Assembly: GCF_017498085.1 (NCBI RefSeq)
Contig: NZ_JAGBKM010000013.1
Location: 30,939 to 94,938, forward strand
Source of the DNA: Psychrobacter coccoides
GTDB taxonomy: Bacteria > Pseudomonadota > Gammaproteobacteria > Pseudomonadales > Moraxellaceae
Direction of reading: 5' to 3'
Length of the DNA: 64,000 bases
Shown: positions 27,986-39,579 of the stretch, piece after piece
How positions within the stretch are numbered: the stretch's first letter is position 1
Layout of the letters: each line of letters begins with the position of its first letter
Made by a program: the position numbers and the translations under genes
The notes under the pieces: generated by a model
Databases searched by the model: none
What the model was told of the DNA's origin: nothing
The model's input: the letters and a program-made list of their open reading frames with translations, nothing else

Positions 27986-28244
27986 GACACTTGCAATACG
28001 GTGGGCTTGAGGACATATAACTCTAAGCAGTTCTAAAAACTACTTTTGCCACACGTCGATCATAGACCCAATTGTGGCTAGAGCCATTATAGCTTATATA
28101 ATCAGCAACTTACAACATACCGCTGCTGTCTGCCAAACTTTATTCACCGATTTGTCAACTCAGCTATGCTACTATAAGCACATTGTCAGTCTCATAGCAG
28201 ACGACTATCCTTGTTTTTTCTTTTTATTAATACGATTATTCACT

Positions 28245-29267
28245 ATGACCACTTCTTTAGCAAACGCATCTCCCTCTCCTGTATCCGTGCCAAGCTATGC
28301 GGATATACAAAGCATCGTCGCTGATGACTTTGAGATTATGGACAAGCAAGTTTTTGGTAGCCTTAACTCCAAAGTGCAACTGGTAATGAGTGTCTCCCAG
28401 CATGTGATTAATGCTGGTGGCAAACGCATGCGCCCGCTCATCACGCTGTTGTGTGCACGCATGTTTGATGATAACCCTTCAGAAAAAGCCATGCACTTAG
28501 CAGCAATTACAGAGATGCTGCACACGGCCACATTGGTACATGATGATGTGATTGATGAGTCAGGTCAGCGCCGTGGCAAGCCTACAGCAAACGCCACTTG
28601 GGATAATGCTACCGCCGTACTGGTCGGTGACTATTTGATTGCTCGTGCCTTTAATCTACTGGTCGGCTTTCAAAGTTTGCCACTACTCCAGGTATTTTCA
28701 GATGGGACCTGTGATATCGCTGAAGGCGAGGTGCTGCAATTACAGCATCAGCACAACCCTGCCGCAACAGAAGCAGATTATCTCAATATTATTGATGGCA
28801 AAACTTCACGACTGTTTATGATGGCCACTCAAGGCGCTGCTATCTTGCAAGACAAAACAGAGTATATGCAAGCATTAGGCGATTTCGGTCAGCATTTTGG
28901 TAATGCCTTTCAGATTATAGATGACGTCCTCGACTACAGTGGCGATAGCGAGCTGATGGGCAAAAACCTCGGCGACGATCTTGCTGAAGGCAAACCGACC
29001 CTACCCACGATCAAAGCGCTTGAGCTCTTAAAAGACACGGATCAAAAAGGCTATCAGCAGCTAAGAGTAGCCGTACAAACCGGCAAAACACCAAACGCTG
29101 AACAATTGATTGCACTGGTACGAGACTCAGGGTCGCTAGAGTATTGCAAAAAACGCGCCTTAGAAGAAACCGCTTTAGCGCAGCAAGCGTTAAAAACGTT
29201 GCCTGATAATCGCTACCGTCAAGGCCTCTATCAGCTTACCGAGCTTGCTAGCGCACGTTTGTTGTAG
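28245..29267 (+). CDS. ispB: Octaprenyl (polyprenyl) diphosphate synthase IspB
   Basis: The enzyme makes the long isoprenoid side chain of ubiquinone by successive isopentenyl diphosphate additions. From ATG 28245 it has 340 residues (E. coli IspB, 323). The first Asp-rich motif is in LVHDDVIDESGQRRGKPTAN (about 98-117), and the second is IIDDVLDYSGD (about 225-235). GGKRMRPLITLL near residue 60 binds the allylic phosphate. The frame is open upstream to 28074, but that stretch lacks family similarity. A ribosome site before 28245 is weak. It is divergent from rplU, an arrangement shared with other gammaproteobacteria. Confidence 0.95.
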   Translation: MTTSLANASPSPVSVPSYADIQSIVADDFEIMDKQVFGSLNSKVQLVMSVSQHVINAGGKRMRPLITLLCARMFDDNPSEKAMHLAAITEMLHTATLVHDDVIDESGQRRGKPTANATWDNATAVLVGDYLIARAFNLLVGFQSLPLLQVFSDGTCDIAEGEVLQLQHQHNPAATEADYLNIIDGKTSRLFMMATQGAAILQDKTEYMQALGDFGQHFGNAFQIIDDVLDYSGDSELMGKNLGDDLAEGKPTLPTIKALELLKDTDQKGYQQLRVAVQTGKTPNAEQLIALVRDSGSLEYCKKRALEETALAQQALKTLPDNRYRQGLYQLTELASARLL

Positions 29268-29330
29268 TTCATTACCATTGATCTGATGTATGCTCAATAT
29301 GGCAGCGTCTATATTTGGGTGTTGCCAAAG

Positions 29331-29358
29331 CGCTGGTTTTGTGTCCAGTGGTTTTTTT
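29331..29358 (+). terminator. Terminator of ispB
   Basis: CGCTGG pairs with CCAGTG (one G-U pair, 8-nt loop), followed by GTTTTTTT, 63 nt after the ispB stop. It separates ispB from the efflux operon. Confidence 0.7.
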
Positions 29359-29553
29359 GAGCTTATCCGCACTAATTATAAGTAAAACATTGATAAAGCA
29401 ACCAATATAACAAAAAGTAACAATTTTTAAGAATAGCAATCACCACGAGTGTAAACACCTTTGATTTGTTGTCTAACCTATATCAGCTATGCGCTTTCTG
29501 GCTTTTATAAAACACAAACGCAAGCTTTATGATTAAGGCACGTATTTTCGTGC

Positions 29554-29585
29554 TTGACTGTGGGGTATACCCTATAGTTTATAAT
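29554..29585 (+). promoter_or_regulatory. Dyad-containing promoter of the RND efflux operon
   Basis: TTGACT (29554-29559) and TATAAT (29580-29585) lie 20 nt apart. Nearly the whole spacer is a dyad (29557-29578) with perfect core GGGTATACCC and outer arms ACT/AGT, 18 of 22 positions symmetric. A dyad in an over-long spacer is the layout of MerR-family activated promoters, but a repressor operator would fit too. No regulator gene is adjacent. Confidence 0.5.
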
Positions 29586-29651
29586 ATTTGATTAAGTTTA
29601 TTGAGCCAAACCTTTACTTATACCGCATTTATATAATTAACGAGGACATTG

Positions 29652-31037
29652 ATGAAGCACTCTTATCTTGCGCTTGTAATAGCATCTGTACTATCTGGAG
29701 CTGTACTGGTTGGCTGTGACAAAAACGATGGCGCCGCTGAGCAAGCACAGCAGCAGATGCCTCCTGCCGTCGTCAATGTCCAGACCGTGACCTTTGATAC
29801 TGTCCCGCAAGTACAGACTTTCTCTGGACGTACTGCCGCTTATCAAACGGCAGATGTCCGCCCACAGGTAAACGGGGTTATTGAAGAGATTCTGTTCCGT
29901 GAAGGCAGCAACGTCAAAAAAAATCAGCCGCTTTATCGCATCAACACTGACAACTATACTTCCTCGGTGGCTAGTGGTGAGGCAGCTGTACAGCAAGCAA
30001 AGGCCAATTATCAAACGGCTCTAGCCAATAATGCCAATGCCAAAGCTGAGTTGGCCAGTCGTCAAGCGTCACTGGCACAAGCACAAAACGACTTGCAGCG
30101 TCTTCAAGGGCTTGTCGATATTGATGCCATCTCCAAGCAGCAATACGACCAAGCACAGACTCAAGTACGTACGGCACAAGCGGCTGTTCAAAGTGCACAG
30201 GCAGCAGTTGGTCAAACCCAAGCAGGTATCGAAAGTTCAAAAGCCAATATTCAGGCCGCTCAAGCCAACTTGAATGCCAGCGCCCTTAACCTTAATCGTA
30301 CTATCGTACGTGCTCCTCTTACCGGTCGTAGTGGTCGCTCAAGCGTGACCGCTGGTACCCTTGTTAGCTCAGGTCAACCTGAGCCTTTGGTGACCATCTC
30401 ACGCTTAGACCCTATGTATGTCGATATTAGCCAATCTTCATCTGAGCTATTAAAACTGCGTCAGCAAATCGCTGCAGGCAAAGCCCAAGCTGGTATGAAT
30501 AGTGTTGAGCTGGTATTAGAAGATGGTTCGGTGTATCCCGTACGTGGTCAGCTGGCTCTATCTGAAGCCAGAGTAGATGAGTCAACGGGCGCTGTGACTT
30601 TGCGTGCTGTATTTCCTAATAAAAACAATGTGTTATTGCCGGGCATGTATGTCTCTGCTCGCCTGATACAAAGCGTGATCACAAACGCCGCTTTAGTACC
30701 ACAAAGCGCAGTGATGCGTACCCCTAAAGGTGGGACGGAAGTCTATATCGTCGATGCAGACAATAAGATTCAAGTGCGTCCTGTCACTATCGATGGTACT
30801 TATGATGGACAGTGGGTCGTTACTGACGGTCTAGAGTCAGGAGATAAAGTGGTGGTGATTGGCGGCTCCAAGGTCAAACCTGAACAAGAGGTGGTCGTCA
30901 AACCACTAGAAGAGTCAAGCCCTGCGCCATCCCCTCAAGGTGAGCCTACGGCAAAAACACCACAGCAAGCTGCTGAAGCTGTAGATGCATCCGATGATGA
31001 TACTGCTGAGCAACCTGCCCAAGCCGCCACCAACTAA
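29652..31037 (+). CDS. acrA: RND efflux periplasmic adaptor (AcrA/MexA type)
   Basis: This 461-residue lipoprotein bridges the inner-membrane pump and outer-membrane channel. The N terminus is a lipoprotein signal with lipobox LVGC (Cys22). Next come the beta-barrel/lipoyl halves (VRPQVNGVIEEILFREGSNVKKNQPLY) and a long alpha-hairpin (about 95-195, Gln/Ala-rich). The second lipoyl half has NRTIVRAPLTGRSG. The C-terminal membrane-proximal domain ends in an acidic, Pro/Gln-rich tail. The start is ATG 29652, 6 nt after GAGG; a TTG one codon earlier is less likely. It is the first gene of a three-gene operon, 35 nt before the pump gene. Mex/Ade-type multidrug export is the likely role; substrates cannot be told. 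Confidence 0.93.
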   Translation: MKHSYLALVIASVLSGAVLVGCDKNDGAAEQAQQQMPPAVVNVQTVTFDTVPQVQTFSGRTAAYQTADVRPQVNGVIEEILFREGSNVKKNQPLYRINTDNYTSSVASGEAAVQQAKANYQTALANNANAKAELASRQASLAQAQNDLQRLQGLVDIDAISKQQYDQAQTQVRTAQAAVQSAQAAVGQTQAGIESSKANIQAAQANLNASALNLNRTIVRAPLTGRSGRSSVTAGTLVSSGQPEPLVTISRLDPMYVDISQSSSELLKLRQQIAAGKAQAGMNSVELVLEDGSVYPVRGQLALSEARVDESTGAVTLRAVFPNKNNVLLPGMYVSARLIQSVITNAALVPQSAVMRTPKGGTEVYIVDADNKIQVRPVTIDGTYDGQWVVTDGLESGDKVVVIGGSKVKPEQEVVVKPLEESSPAPSPQGEPTAKTPQQAAEAVDASDDDTAEQPAQAATN

Positions 31038-31072
31038 TTCCATTCAAAGATAGGAAGACTTAGGGATATACT

Positions 31073-34000
31073 ATGTCACGTTTTTTTATTGATCGCCCTA
31101 TTTTTGCATGGGTATTGGCTATTTTAGTCATGCTCGTCGGGGTGATATCGGTTATTAACTTACCGATTGAGCAGTACCCACGCATCGCACCACCAACTGT
31201 TTCAGTCAGTGCCAGCTATCCTGGTGCTAACGCCCAAACCGTTGAGAACTCAGTAGTACAGATTATTGAACAACGTATGAAAGGTCTTGATGGCCTGATG
31301 TATATGTCATCATCAAGCTCCTCAAGCGGTAGCGCCTCTGTCACTTTGACCTTTGAAAACGGTACAGATCCGGATACTGCGCAAGTACAGGTCCAAAACA
31401 AGCTACAAGCTGCCATGAGCTCTCTACCTGAATCCGTTCAGCGTCAGGGGGTTAACGTCAACAAATCCTCCAGCAGCTTCTTGATGGTGCAAGGTTTTAT
31501 CTCTGAAGATGGCAGTATGGATCGGCAAGATATCGCTGATTATGTCAACTCAAACGTCGTCGACCCACTTAGCCGTGTCGAAGGTGTGGGAGAGGTCCAA
31601 GTCTTCGGCTCTTCATATGCCATGCGTATTTGGCTTGATCCGGCGCTTCTACGTAGCTACAACTTGGTACCGTCAGACATCGTCAACGCTGTGCGTGCAC
31701 AAAACGCACAAGTCTCAGCAGGTCAGTTAGGCCAAGCGCCTGCGGATACCGATCAGCAGGTCATTAACGCTACGGTTACGGTTCAAAGCTACTTAGAAAC
31801 ACCTGAAGAATTTGAAAACATACTGTTAAAAACCGACACCTCTGGTGCTCAAGTGCGCTTAGGCGATGTCGCAGATGTTGAGATCGGTAGTGAAAACTAT
31901 AGCGTTATCTCTCTATATAATGGTCAAGAGGCCGCAGGTCTGGGTATCTCGCTGGCCGGTGGCGCCAACGCCTTAGAGACTCGTGAAGCTGTCGGTGCAC
32001 GTATGGCTGAGCTTGAGGCGAACTTCCCAGCAGGGCTGACGTCAGTCGTTCCCTATGACACCACGCCTTTTGTACGCTTGTCTATCGAGCAAGTGGTCAT
32101 GACGCTGATTGAAGCGATTATTCTGGTGTTTATCGTCATGTTCATTTTCTTACAGAACTGGCGTGCAACCATCATTCCGACGCTTGCTGTACCAGTTGTC
32201 TTACTTGGTACCTTTGCCGTGCTCTATGTGGCAGGTTTTAGTATCAACGTATTGACCATGTTTGCTATGGTACTCTCTATCGGTCTCTTAGTAGATGATG
32301 CCATCGTCGTGGTAGAAAACGTCGAGCGTATCTTGGAAGAAAACCCTGATATCTCTATCAAGGATGCCACCATTCAATCGATGGGTGAGATCAGTAAGAT
32401 CGTTATTGGTATTGCTTTGATTCTGTCAGCAGTATTCGTACCGATGGCTTTCTTCGGTGGTTCAACTGGGGTGATTTATCGTCAGTTCTCCATCACCTTG
32501 ATTACCGCTATGGTATTCTCAGCCTTGGTCGCCCTTATCTTTACCCCTGCCCTTTGTGTGACGTTACTCAAGCGTAGTAAAAGTCATGAAAAAGGCAATA
32601 CTGAAGACCAAAAAGGGTTTTTTGGTTGGTTTAACCGGATGTTCTTTAAGCTGAGCCGCTCCTACGAAAACACGGTAGGCAAGAGCTTTCGCTTTAAATG
32701 GTTATATCTGCTTGGCTATGCTGCAATTATTGCTGTCATGGCGGTGGTCTTTTTACGCATTCCTGGTTCGTTTTTACCAGAGGAAGATCAGGGTATTATG
32801 TTTACCTTGGTACAGCTTCCAGCGGGTGCGACACTCGATGAAACCCAAGATGTACTTGATAAAGTCAGTGACTACTATGACACTCAAGAAGAAGACAACA
32901 TCGCTTCCGTGTTCACTATCGCAGGCTTTAGTTTCTCTGGTAGTGGTCAAAACATGGGACTGGCCTTCGTTCGTTTAACCGACTGGGATAACCGCCCTGG
33001 TGAGGAAAACACAGCGCAAGCAGTAGCTGATCGCGCCATGGGCTACTTCTTTACTCAGCTTAATGAAGCACAGGTATATGCCATCGTACCACCAGCAATT
33101 ACCGAGCTTGGTAACGCCAGTGGTTTTGACTTGATGATTCAAGACGTGGGTAACCTTGGACATGAGGGCTTACTTGAAGCGCGCAATATGCTGCTGGGTA
33201 TGTCAGCGCAAAACGAGAAGGTCGACGGTGTACGCCCGAACGGCCAAGAAGATGCGCCACAATTAAAAGTAAATATCAACCAAGAGCAAGCTGCCGCTTA
33301 CGGGCTATCGATGGGCAGTATTAATAGTGTCATCTCGACGGCATGGGGCTCTAGCTATATTAATGACTTCATCGATCGTGGCCGTATCAAGCGTGTGTTT
33401 GTGCAAGGCGAGCCAAGCAGCCGTACTAACCCTGAAGATATTGGAAAATGGTACGTGCGTAATGACATTGGTGAGATGATCTCATTTGATGCTTTCTCTA
33501 GTAGTGAATGGCAATCAGGCTCTCCACGTCTGACTCGTTATAACAGCTTGCCCTCTATGAATATTCAAGGTAATGCTGCACCAGGACTGAGTACCGGTGA
33601 GGCCATAGAAGCAATGGAGGCGATGATTCAAGAGCTTCCTGAAGGAGTCGGTTTTGAATGGACCGGTCTATCACTTGAAGAGCAAAAGTCAGGGGCACAA
33701 GCACCTATGCTTTATGCTTTGTCAATCTTAGTGGTATTCTTGTGTCTGGCAGCCTTGTATGAAAGTTGGTCCGTGCCCTTCTCGGTACTACTGGTGATTC
33801 CACTTGGGGTCTTAGGGGCAGTGATATTTACTTGGCTACGAGGCTTTGAAAACGACATTTACTTGCAAGTAGGTCTGCTGACAGTCGTCGGTCTATCAGC
33901 CAAAAACGCCATTCTAATTATTGAGTTTGCTAAAGAACACCAAGAGGAAGGCTATAGCCTCAAAGAAGCAGTCATGACAGCGGCAAGACAGCGTTTGCGC

Positions 34001-34300
34001 CCTATTATCATGACCTCACTTGCCTTTGGTCTTGGTGTTGTGCCATTATTCATAGCGACTGGCGCAGGCTCAGGCAGTCAAAACGCCATTGGTACCAGTG
34101 TCGTTGGTGGTGTCATTACCGCCACCTTCTTAGGTATCTTCTTTATTCCTATGTTCTTTATTTGGGTGCGTAGTATGTTCCCTTATGACTATGAGAACAA
34201 TAAAAAAGATGGCGGAGATGATAATGGTACGCCCGGTCCGAAAGACCCAACACCACCTGAGAGCTATCAGCCTGTAAGTCTTGGAGATAATACACAATGA
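31073..34300 (+). CDS. acrB: RND multidrug efflux pump (AcrB/MexB/AdeJ type)
   Basis: The 1075-residue inner-membrane proton/drug antiporter has the start typical of the HAE1 family ([20 protein letters not shown]). There are twelve hydrophobic helices in two sets and two large periplasmic loops. The proton-relay residues are present: Asp408-Asp409 in [17 protein letters not shown] and Lys944 in [16 protein letters not shown]. About 30 extra C-terminal residues are polar and Pro/Gly-rich ([17 protein letters not shown]). The stop overlaps the channel gene ATG by 4 nt, so pump and channel are translated together. Full conservation of the relay suggests an active pump. Confidence 0.95.
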   Translation: MSRFFIDRPIFAWVLAILVMLVGVISVINLPIEQYPRIAPPTVSVSASYPGANAQTVENSVVQIIEQRMKGLDGLMYMSSSSSSSGSASVTLTFENGTDPDTAQVQVQNKLQAAMSSLPESVQRQGVNVNKSSSSFLMVQGFISEDGSMDRQDIADYVNSNVVDPLSRVEGVGEVQVFGSSYAMRIWLDPALLRSYNLVPSDIVNAVRAQNAQVSAGQLGQAPADTDQQVINATVTVQSYLETPEEFENILLKTDTSGAQVRLGDVADVEIGSENYSVISLYNGQEAAGLGISLAGGANALETREAVGARMAELEANFPAGLTSVVPYDTTPFVRLSIEQVVMTLIEAIILVFIVMFIFLQNWRATIIPTLAVPVVLLGTFAVLYVAGFSINVLTMFAMVLSIGLLVDDAIVVVENVERILEENPDISIKDATIQSMGEISKIVIGIALILSAVFVPMAFFGGSTGVIYRQFSITLITAMVFSALVALIFTPALCVTLLKRSKSHEKGNTEDQKGFFGWFNRMFFKLSRSYENTVGKSFRFKWLYLLGYAAIIAVMAVVFLRIPGSFLPEEDQGIMFTLVQLPAGATLDETQDVLDKVSDYYDTQEEDNIASVFTIAGFSFSGSGQNMGLAFVRLTDWDNRPGEENTAQAVADRAMGYFFTQLNEAQVYAIVPPAITELGNASGFDLMIQDVGNLGHEGLLEARNMLLGMSAQNEKVDGVRPNGQEDAPQLKVNINQEQAAAYGLSMGSINSVISTAWGSSYINDFIDRGRIKRVFVQGEPSSRTNPEDIGKWYVRNDIGEMISFDAFSSSEWQSGSPRLTRYNSLPSMNIQGNAAPGLSTGEAIEAMEAMIQELPEGVGFEWTGLSLEEQKSGAQAPMLYALSILVVFLCLAALYESWSVPFSVLLVIPLGVLGAVIFTWLRGFENDIYLQVGLLTVVGLSAKNAILIIEFAKEHQEEGYSLKEAVMTAARQRLRPIIMTSLAFGLGVVPLFIATGAGSGSQNAIGTSVVGGVITATFLGIFFIPMFFIWVRSMFPYDYENNKKDGGDDNGTPGPKDPTPPESYQPVSLGDNTQ

Positions 34301-36081
34301 GTTTTCGTTCCATTTTTACCAAAAAGCCAGCGGCAGCAGCCATGACTGCTGCTGATATACTGACCATAAATAGACTACAGGCTGTACCTGCTACGACGCA
34401 GGCACAAAAAAACGGCGTCCGTTTGCTTGGATTGACAGTATTAGCCATGAGTATGGCAGCCTGTAATACCATTCCAAAAGCGGACACAGGCCCAGTGCTT
34501 GCGGAGCCTAACGTTCCTATCGAGCAATCTTATGGCGCATTTGACAAGGAGACTGTGAGTACTGCTGGTCAACCAAGCCTTGCTGCTCAGCGGTGGCAAA
34601 ACTTTTATAGCGATGAGCGCCTAAAAGGCTTGATTGCGCTCGGTCTAGAGAATAATAAAGACTTTGAAAGTGCACGCCTTGCGATTGAGAAAGCACGAGC
34701 GCAATATCAAATCACTGATATTAATGATCTGCCTACTATTGACGGTCAGGCGGGCTATGCTCGCCGTCGTCAAAATAGCAACACGGGCGATAGCTATAAT
34801 GTTCAGCTTGGGTTGGCAAATTATGAGCTAGACTTTTGGGGTAAGATTTCTAGCCTAAAAGATCAAGCATTACAGAACTTTTTGGCAACGACTGCGGCAA
34901 AAGACTCTACCCAGATCAGCTTGATTAGTAATATTGCGCAAAGCTATGCCAATCTAAGCTATAGCATGGCACAGCTTAAGTTAGCTGAAGCCACGGTTGA
35001 GAGTCGTGAGCGCTCGCTATTTATCGCTGATAAGCGCTTTGAGGCAGGGGTTGATCCTAAGTTGCCGTCACTACAAGCAAGTGCAGCGCTCGAAAACGCC
35101 AAGCTTGCTGCCCTACGTGCCCAAAGCAGTATTTTGACCTCACGTAATGCGCTGCAATACTTAGTCGGTAGCCCGATTCCTGGAGAGCTGATTCCAGCGC
35201 CTGCCGTCAGCAACATCACGACGCATGAAGTATTTAATGCTGGATTACCCAGTGAGCTATTACGTTATCGTCCTGATGTGTTACAGGCTGAGTACAACCT
35301 AAAAGCCGCTGGTGCTAATATCGAAGTCGCTCGTGCATCTTACTTTCCGTCTATTAGTCTGGCCAGTAGCGTGGGCGTCAGTAGCGGCAGCTTGGATGAC
35401 TTGTTTAAAAGCGGCTCGGTTGGTTGGTCCTTTGGTCCTAGCATTAGCGTACCCATCTTCGACGCCGGCCGTTTAGATGCCAACTATGAGGTTGCAAAAA
35501 TCGAACGGGAGCAGACTCTGGCAAATTATGAGAAGTCTATCCAGACGGCATTCCGTGAAGTGTCTGATGTACTGGCAACACGAGCGACGCTGGGTGAGCA
35601 GCTACAAGCTCAGTACCGTTTGCAAGATAACTTTGAGCAGACCTATCAGATCGCTGACGCACGCTTTAAGGCAGGTATTTCAAACTATCTGGATGTGCTC
35701 GATGCGCAGCGCTCACTGTTTTCGACGCAACAAGGTATTCTAGACTTAGAGCTACAAAAGATTGTCAGTCAAATTGAGCTATACCAAGCACTCGGTGGCG
35801 GTGCCAACCTTGATGTACCACAAGTTATTCCGACACCGCAATATACTAACTTGGCTCAAATCGCAAGCTTGCCTGCCAATAGCGCCAAAGCAAAGGCCGC
35901 TTATGCCATCGATTCTGCAAGCTCAGCACGAGTGGTTTCTTCTAAAGAGGCTCAAAACATTAAACAGTCCGAAGCCACCACAAAAGCGACTTTTAAACCT
36001 ACAGCTACTGTTGATGTCAATGAAGACGGCCAAGCAGATGCTGCTGTTGGCGTGGTCACTAAAGAGGTGACACAGAAGTAA
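34297..36081 (+). CDS. oprM: Outer-membrane efflux channel lipoprotein (OprM type) with C-terminal extension
   Basis: The 594-residue TolC-family channel completes the tripartite exporter. Cys56 in the lipobox MSMAAC would carry the lipid anchor. The signal peptide has an unusually long n-region of about 40 residues, so a later start is possible, but the ATGA overlap with the pump gene favours this one. Two repeated channel halves follow, with family segments [49 protein letters not shown] and [13 protein letters not shown]. After the usual end (about [11 protein letters not shown], residue 504) come about 90 extra residues. These include a DVNEDGQAD loop at 573-581 resembling an EF-hand or dockerin calcium loop. 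A terminator follows about 110 nt later. Confidence 0.93.
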   Translation: MSFRSIFTKKPAAAAMTAADILTINRLQAVPATTQAQKNGVRLLGLTVLAMSMAACNTIPKADTGPVLAEPNVPIEQSYGAFDKETVSTAGQPSLAAQRWQNFYSDERLKGLIALGLENNKDFESARLAIEKARAQYQITDINDLPTIDGQAGYARRRQNSNTGDSYNVQLGLANYELDFWGKISSLKDQALQNFLATTAAKDSTQISLISNIAQSYANLSYSMAQLKLAEATVESRERSLFIADKRFEAGVDPKLPSLQASAALENAKLAALRAQSSILTSRNALQYLVGSPIPGELIPAPAVSNITTHEVFNAGLPSELLRYRPDVLQAEYNLKAAGANIEVARASYFPSISLASSVGVSSGSLDDLFKSGSVGWSFGPSISVPIFDAGRLDANYEVAKIEREQTLANYEKSIQTAFREVSDVLATRATLGEQLQAQYRLQDNFEQTYQIADARFKAGISNYLDVLDAQRSLFSTQQGILDLELQKIVSQIELYQALGGGANLDVPQVIPTPQYTNLAQIASLPANSAKAKAAYAIDSASSARVVSSKEAQNIKQSEATTKATFKPTATVDVNEDGQADAAVGVVTKEVTQK

Positions 36082-36172
36082 AGCGAAGCTCAGCTGCTTG
36101 CGATACCATAGATTATGATATCTAAGAGTAAACGCTATGAGCTAAGGCTTGAAAACAACGCTTAAAAGCTAG

Positions 36173-37264
<1,092 letters not shown>

Positions 37265-37279
37265 TCCGCTTAAGCCTTC

Positions 37280-37319
37280 ATAACGATTGTTTAATGCGTA
37301 TAACGATTTTTTAGTGCGT
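37280..37319 (+). repeat. Imperfect 20-bp tandem duplication after hemB
   Basis: 37280-37299 and 37300-37319 match at 18 of 20 bases. The second copy runs into the left arm of the hemB terminator, so the duplication may derive from slippage beside the hairpin. Confidence 0.6.
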
Positions 37320-37350
37320 CAATAGGCCCAGCTCTATTGGCGCACTTTAC
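37314..37350 (+). terminator. Terminator of hemB
   Basis: GTGCGTCAATAG pairs with CTATTGGCGCAC (12 bp, one G-U pair, 8-nt loop), followed by TTTAC and further T-rich DNA, 50 nt after the hemB stop. Confidence 0.7.
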
Positions 37351-37483
37351 TTCTTTTCCAAAACCGCTATTTATGCTTTATAATAGCTCACCTGATTTTA
37401 GTGCTTGTCTCACATATCTATCGCATTTTATTACTAAAATTGGGGCACTACCTTCCTATCGCTTTTGCTCTACAGGTCCTATT

Positions 37484-39517
37484 ATGAGTCAACTTAATCC
37501 TAGACAACAAGAGGCCATGCTCTACGTATCAGGGCCGCTACTGGTACTCGCAGGTGCAGGCTCTGGTAAGACTTCGGTGATCACCCGTAAGATCGCCTAT
37601 CTCATCGAAGAGTGCAACATGCCAGCCGAGCGTATCACTGCCGTGACCTTTACCAATAAAGCGGCGCGCGAGATGAAAGCTAGGGTCGGTAAACTACTGC
37701 CTAGTGAAAAAACACGTGGGTTGACGGTCTCTACCTTTCATCAGTTTGGCTTACAGTTTTTACGTTATGAGCTGATTCATACGCCGCTCAAAGGCAACTT
37801 TTCTATCATGGATAGTGATGATAGTAAGCGCCTGCTTATGGAGCTGATGATGCGTGACAATCTGTCTGGCGCTGAGAGCCGAGAGCTGGTGGGTAAAGCC
37901 ATTAAGATGATATCGGATTGGAAAAATGATCTGATTGAACCTGATCAGGCGATGGAGACGTTAGACGATCCAGAAGATATGATATTTGCCACTTTATATG
38001 CTTTATATGAGCGTAATTTACGTGCTTATAATGCTGTCGATTTTGATGATCTTATCGTCCTACCAACGAAGATTTTGCGTGAAAACAGCGAGCTGCGTGA
38101 TAAGTGGCAAAACCGCATTCGCTATCTATTGGTCGATGAATATCAGGACACCAATACCGCACAATATGAGATGATTAAGTACTTGGTCGGGCCGCAAGGG
38201 CGCTTTACTGTCGTTGGTGATGACGATCAGTCTATCTATGCGTGGCGTGGTGCCAAGCCTGAAAATATGGCACTGCTCAAAGAGGACTTCCCTAAGCTTA
38301 AAATCGTCATGCTGGAGCAAAACTACCGCTCAACCACTCGGATTTTGACCTCAGCGAACGCCGTTATTACCAATAACGAGCATTTATTTGAAAAAAAGCT
38401 GTGGTCGGATAAAGGCCAAGGCGAAAAAATCCGCATCATCAACTGCCGTAATGATGATGATGAATCTGAACGAGTAGCAAAGGAGATCGTCACTCACAAG
38501 CTGCGTTTTGGTAACGAGTGGGAACAATACGCCGTGCTCTATCGCAGTAACTTTCAAGCACGAATGCTTGAGGCCCAGCTGCGTCAGCTACAAGTACCCT
38601 ATAAGCTCTCTGGCGGCCAGTCCTTCTTTGCTCGTAGTGAAATTAAAGATATTATGGGCTACCTGCGCCTTATATTGAACCCTGAAGATGACAGTGCGTT
38701 TTTGCGTATCATTAATACGCCCAAACGTGGCATGGGTCCGGCTACTTTAGAAAAACTAGGATTGTTTTCACAAGAGCACAGCATTTCACTACTTGCCTCC
38801 TGTACTCATGGTGGCCTGTCTCATGTGTTGCCAAATAAGGCTTATGGTACGCTTAAAGAATTTGGCGACTTTATTGAACACTACACTCGTGAGCTCGACC
38901 AGCACCCTGACCCTGTACCTATCGTTCGCCAAATGATTGACGAGACCGGTTATATTGACTTTGTACGTAGCGACGCCAAAACACCGCAGCAAGAAAAGAA
39001 CCGTATCGATAATATCGAGATGCTTTATACCAGTATTCAATCGCTGATCAACCGTGCAGAAGAAGACGAAGATCGTACGATTGATACCATCATTCGTAAG
39101 CTGGTGTTGCTCGATATGCTGGAGCAGCAGCAGGAAGAAGAAAACACCAATAAGGTGAACTTGATGACCTTGCACGCTGCCAAAGGTTTGGAGTTTGATT
39201 ACGTGTATATCATGGGTTTAGAAGAAGAGCTGCTACCCCATCGTAACTCCATCATGAGTGAGACGATAGAAGAAGAGCGCCGCTTGATGTATGTGGGTAT
39301 TACCCGTGCCCGTCGTGAGCTGACGTTGACACTTGCCACCCAGCGCCGGGCGGGTGGACAAATGCGAGTGACCTCAGAGTCACGGTTTTTAGATGAGCTA
39401 CCAGAAGATCATATCGACTGGCCAGCGAAAGCCAAAAAGAAAAAGGCGACTAAAAACCCCGAAGCCGTTGCCGATGAATATTTAGCTAATATCAGAGCAC
39501 TATTGGGTAATCGTTAA
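37484..39517 (+). CDS. rep: ATP-dependent DNA helicase Rep
   Basis: This superfamily 1A 3'-5' helicase restarts or clears replication forks. From ATG 37484 it is 677 residues (E. coli Rep, 673). Q motif LNPRQQEAM (4-12) is followed by Walker A LVLAGAGSGKTSVITRKI (about 20-37), TFTNKAAREMKARV, DEYQDTN (Walker B, about 218-224), GDDDQSIYAWRGA, QNYRSTTRIL, LMTLHAAKGLEFDYV and VGITRARRELTLTLA. The PNKAYGTLKEF and NPEDDSAFLRIINTPKRGMG parts favour Rep over UvrD or PcrA. The frame is open 49 codons upstream but without family similarity. The mgtE gene follows after 62 nt, so the two could share a transcript. Confidence 0.94.
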   Translation: MSQLNPRQQEAMLYVSGPLLVLAGAGSGKTSVITRKIAYLIEECNMPAERITAVTFTNKAAREMKARVGKLLPSEKTRGLTVSTFHQFGLQFLRYELIHTPLKGNFSIMDSDDSKRLLMELMMRDNLSGAESRELVGKAIKMISDWKNDLIEPDQAMETLDDPEDMIFATLYALYERNLRAYNAVDFDDLIVLPTKILRENSELRDKWQNRIRYLLVDEYQDTNTAQYEMIKYLVGPQGRFTVVGDDDQSIYAWRGAKPENMALLKEDFPKLKIVMLEQNYRSTTRILTSANAVITNNEHLFEKKLWSDKGQGEKIRIINCRNDDDESERVAKEIVTHKLRFGNEWEQYAVLYRSNFQARMLEAQLRQLQVPYKLSGGQSFFARSEIKDIMGYLRLILNPEDDSAFLRIINTPKRGMGPATLEKLGLFSQEHSISLLASCTHGGLSHVLPNKAYGTLKEFGDFIEHYTRELDQHPDPVPIVRQMIDETGYIDFVRSDAKTPQQEKNRIDNIEMLYTSIQSLINRAEEDEDRTIDTIIRKLVLLDMLEQQQEEENTNKVNLMTLHAAKGLEFDYVYIMGLEEELLPHRNSIMSETIEEERRLMYVGITRARRELTLTLATQRRAGGQMRVTSESRFLDELPEDHIDWPAKAKKKKATKNPEAVADEYLANIRALLGNR

Positions 39518-39579
39518 TAGATGACTTTACTCCCTGCTTTACTTAGAGCATTCTTTATCACACTAAATTTGGAAACCTT

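Noticed and set aside
28074..28244. 57-codon N-terminal extension of IspB
   Set aside because: The frame is open, but the sequence is unlike the family and lies in the divergent promoter region. The ATG at 28245 gives the normal length.
37337..37483. 49-codon N-terminal extension of Rep
   Set aside because: The Q motif should be close to the N terminus, as with the ATG at 37484. The upstream stretch overlaps the region just after the hemB terminator.
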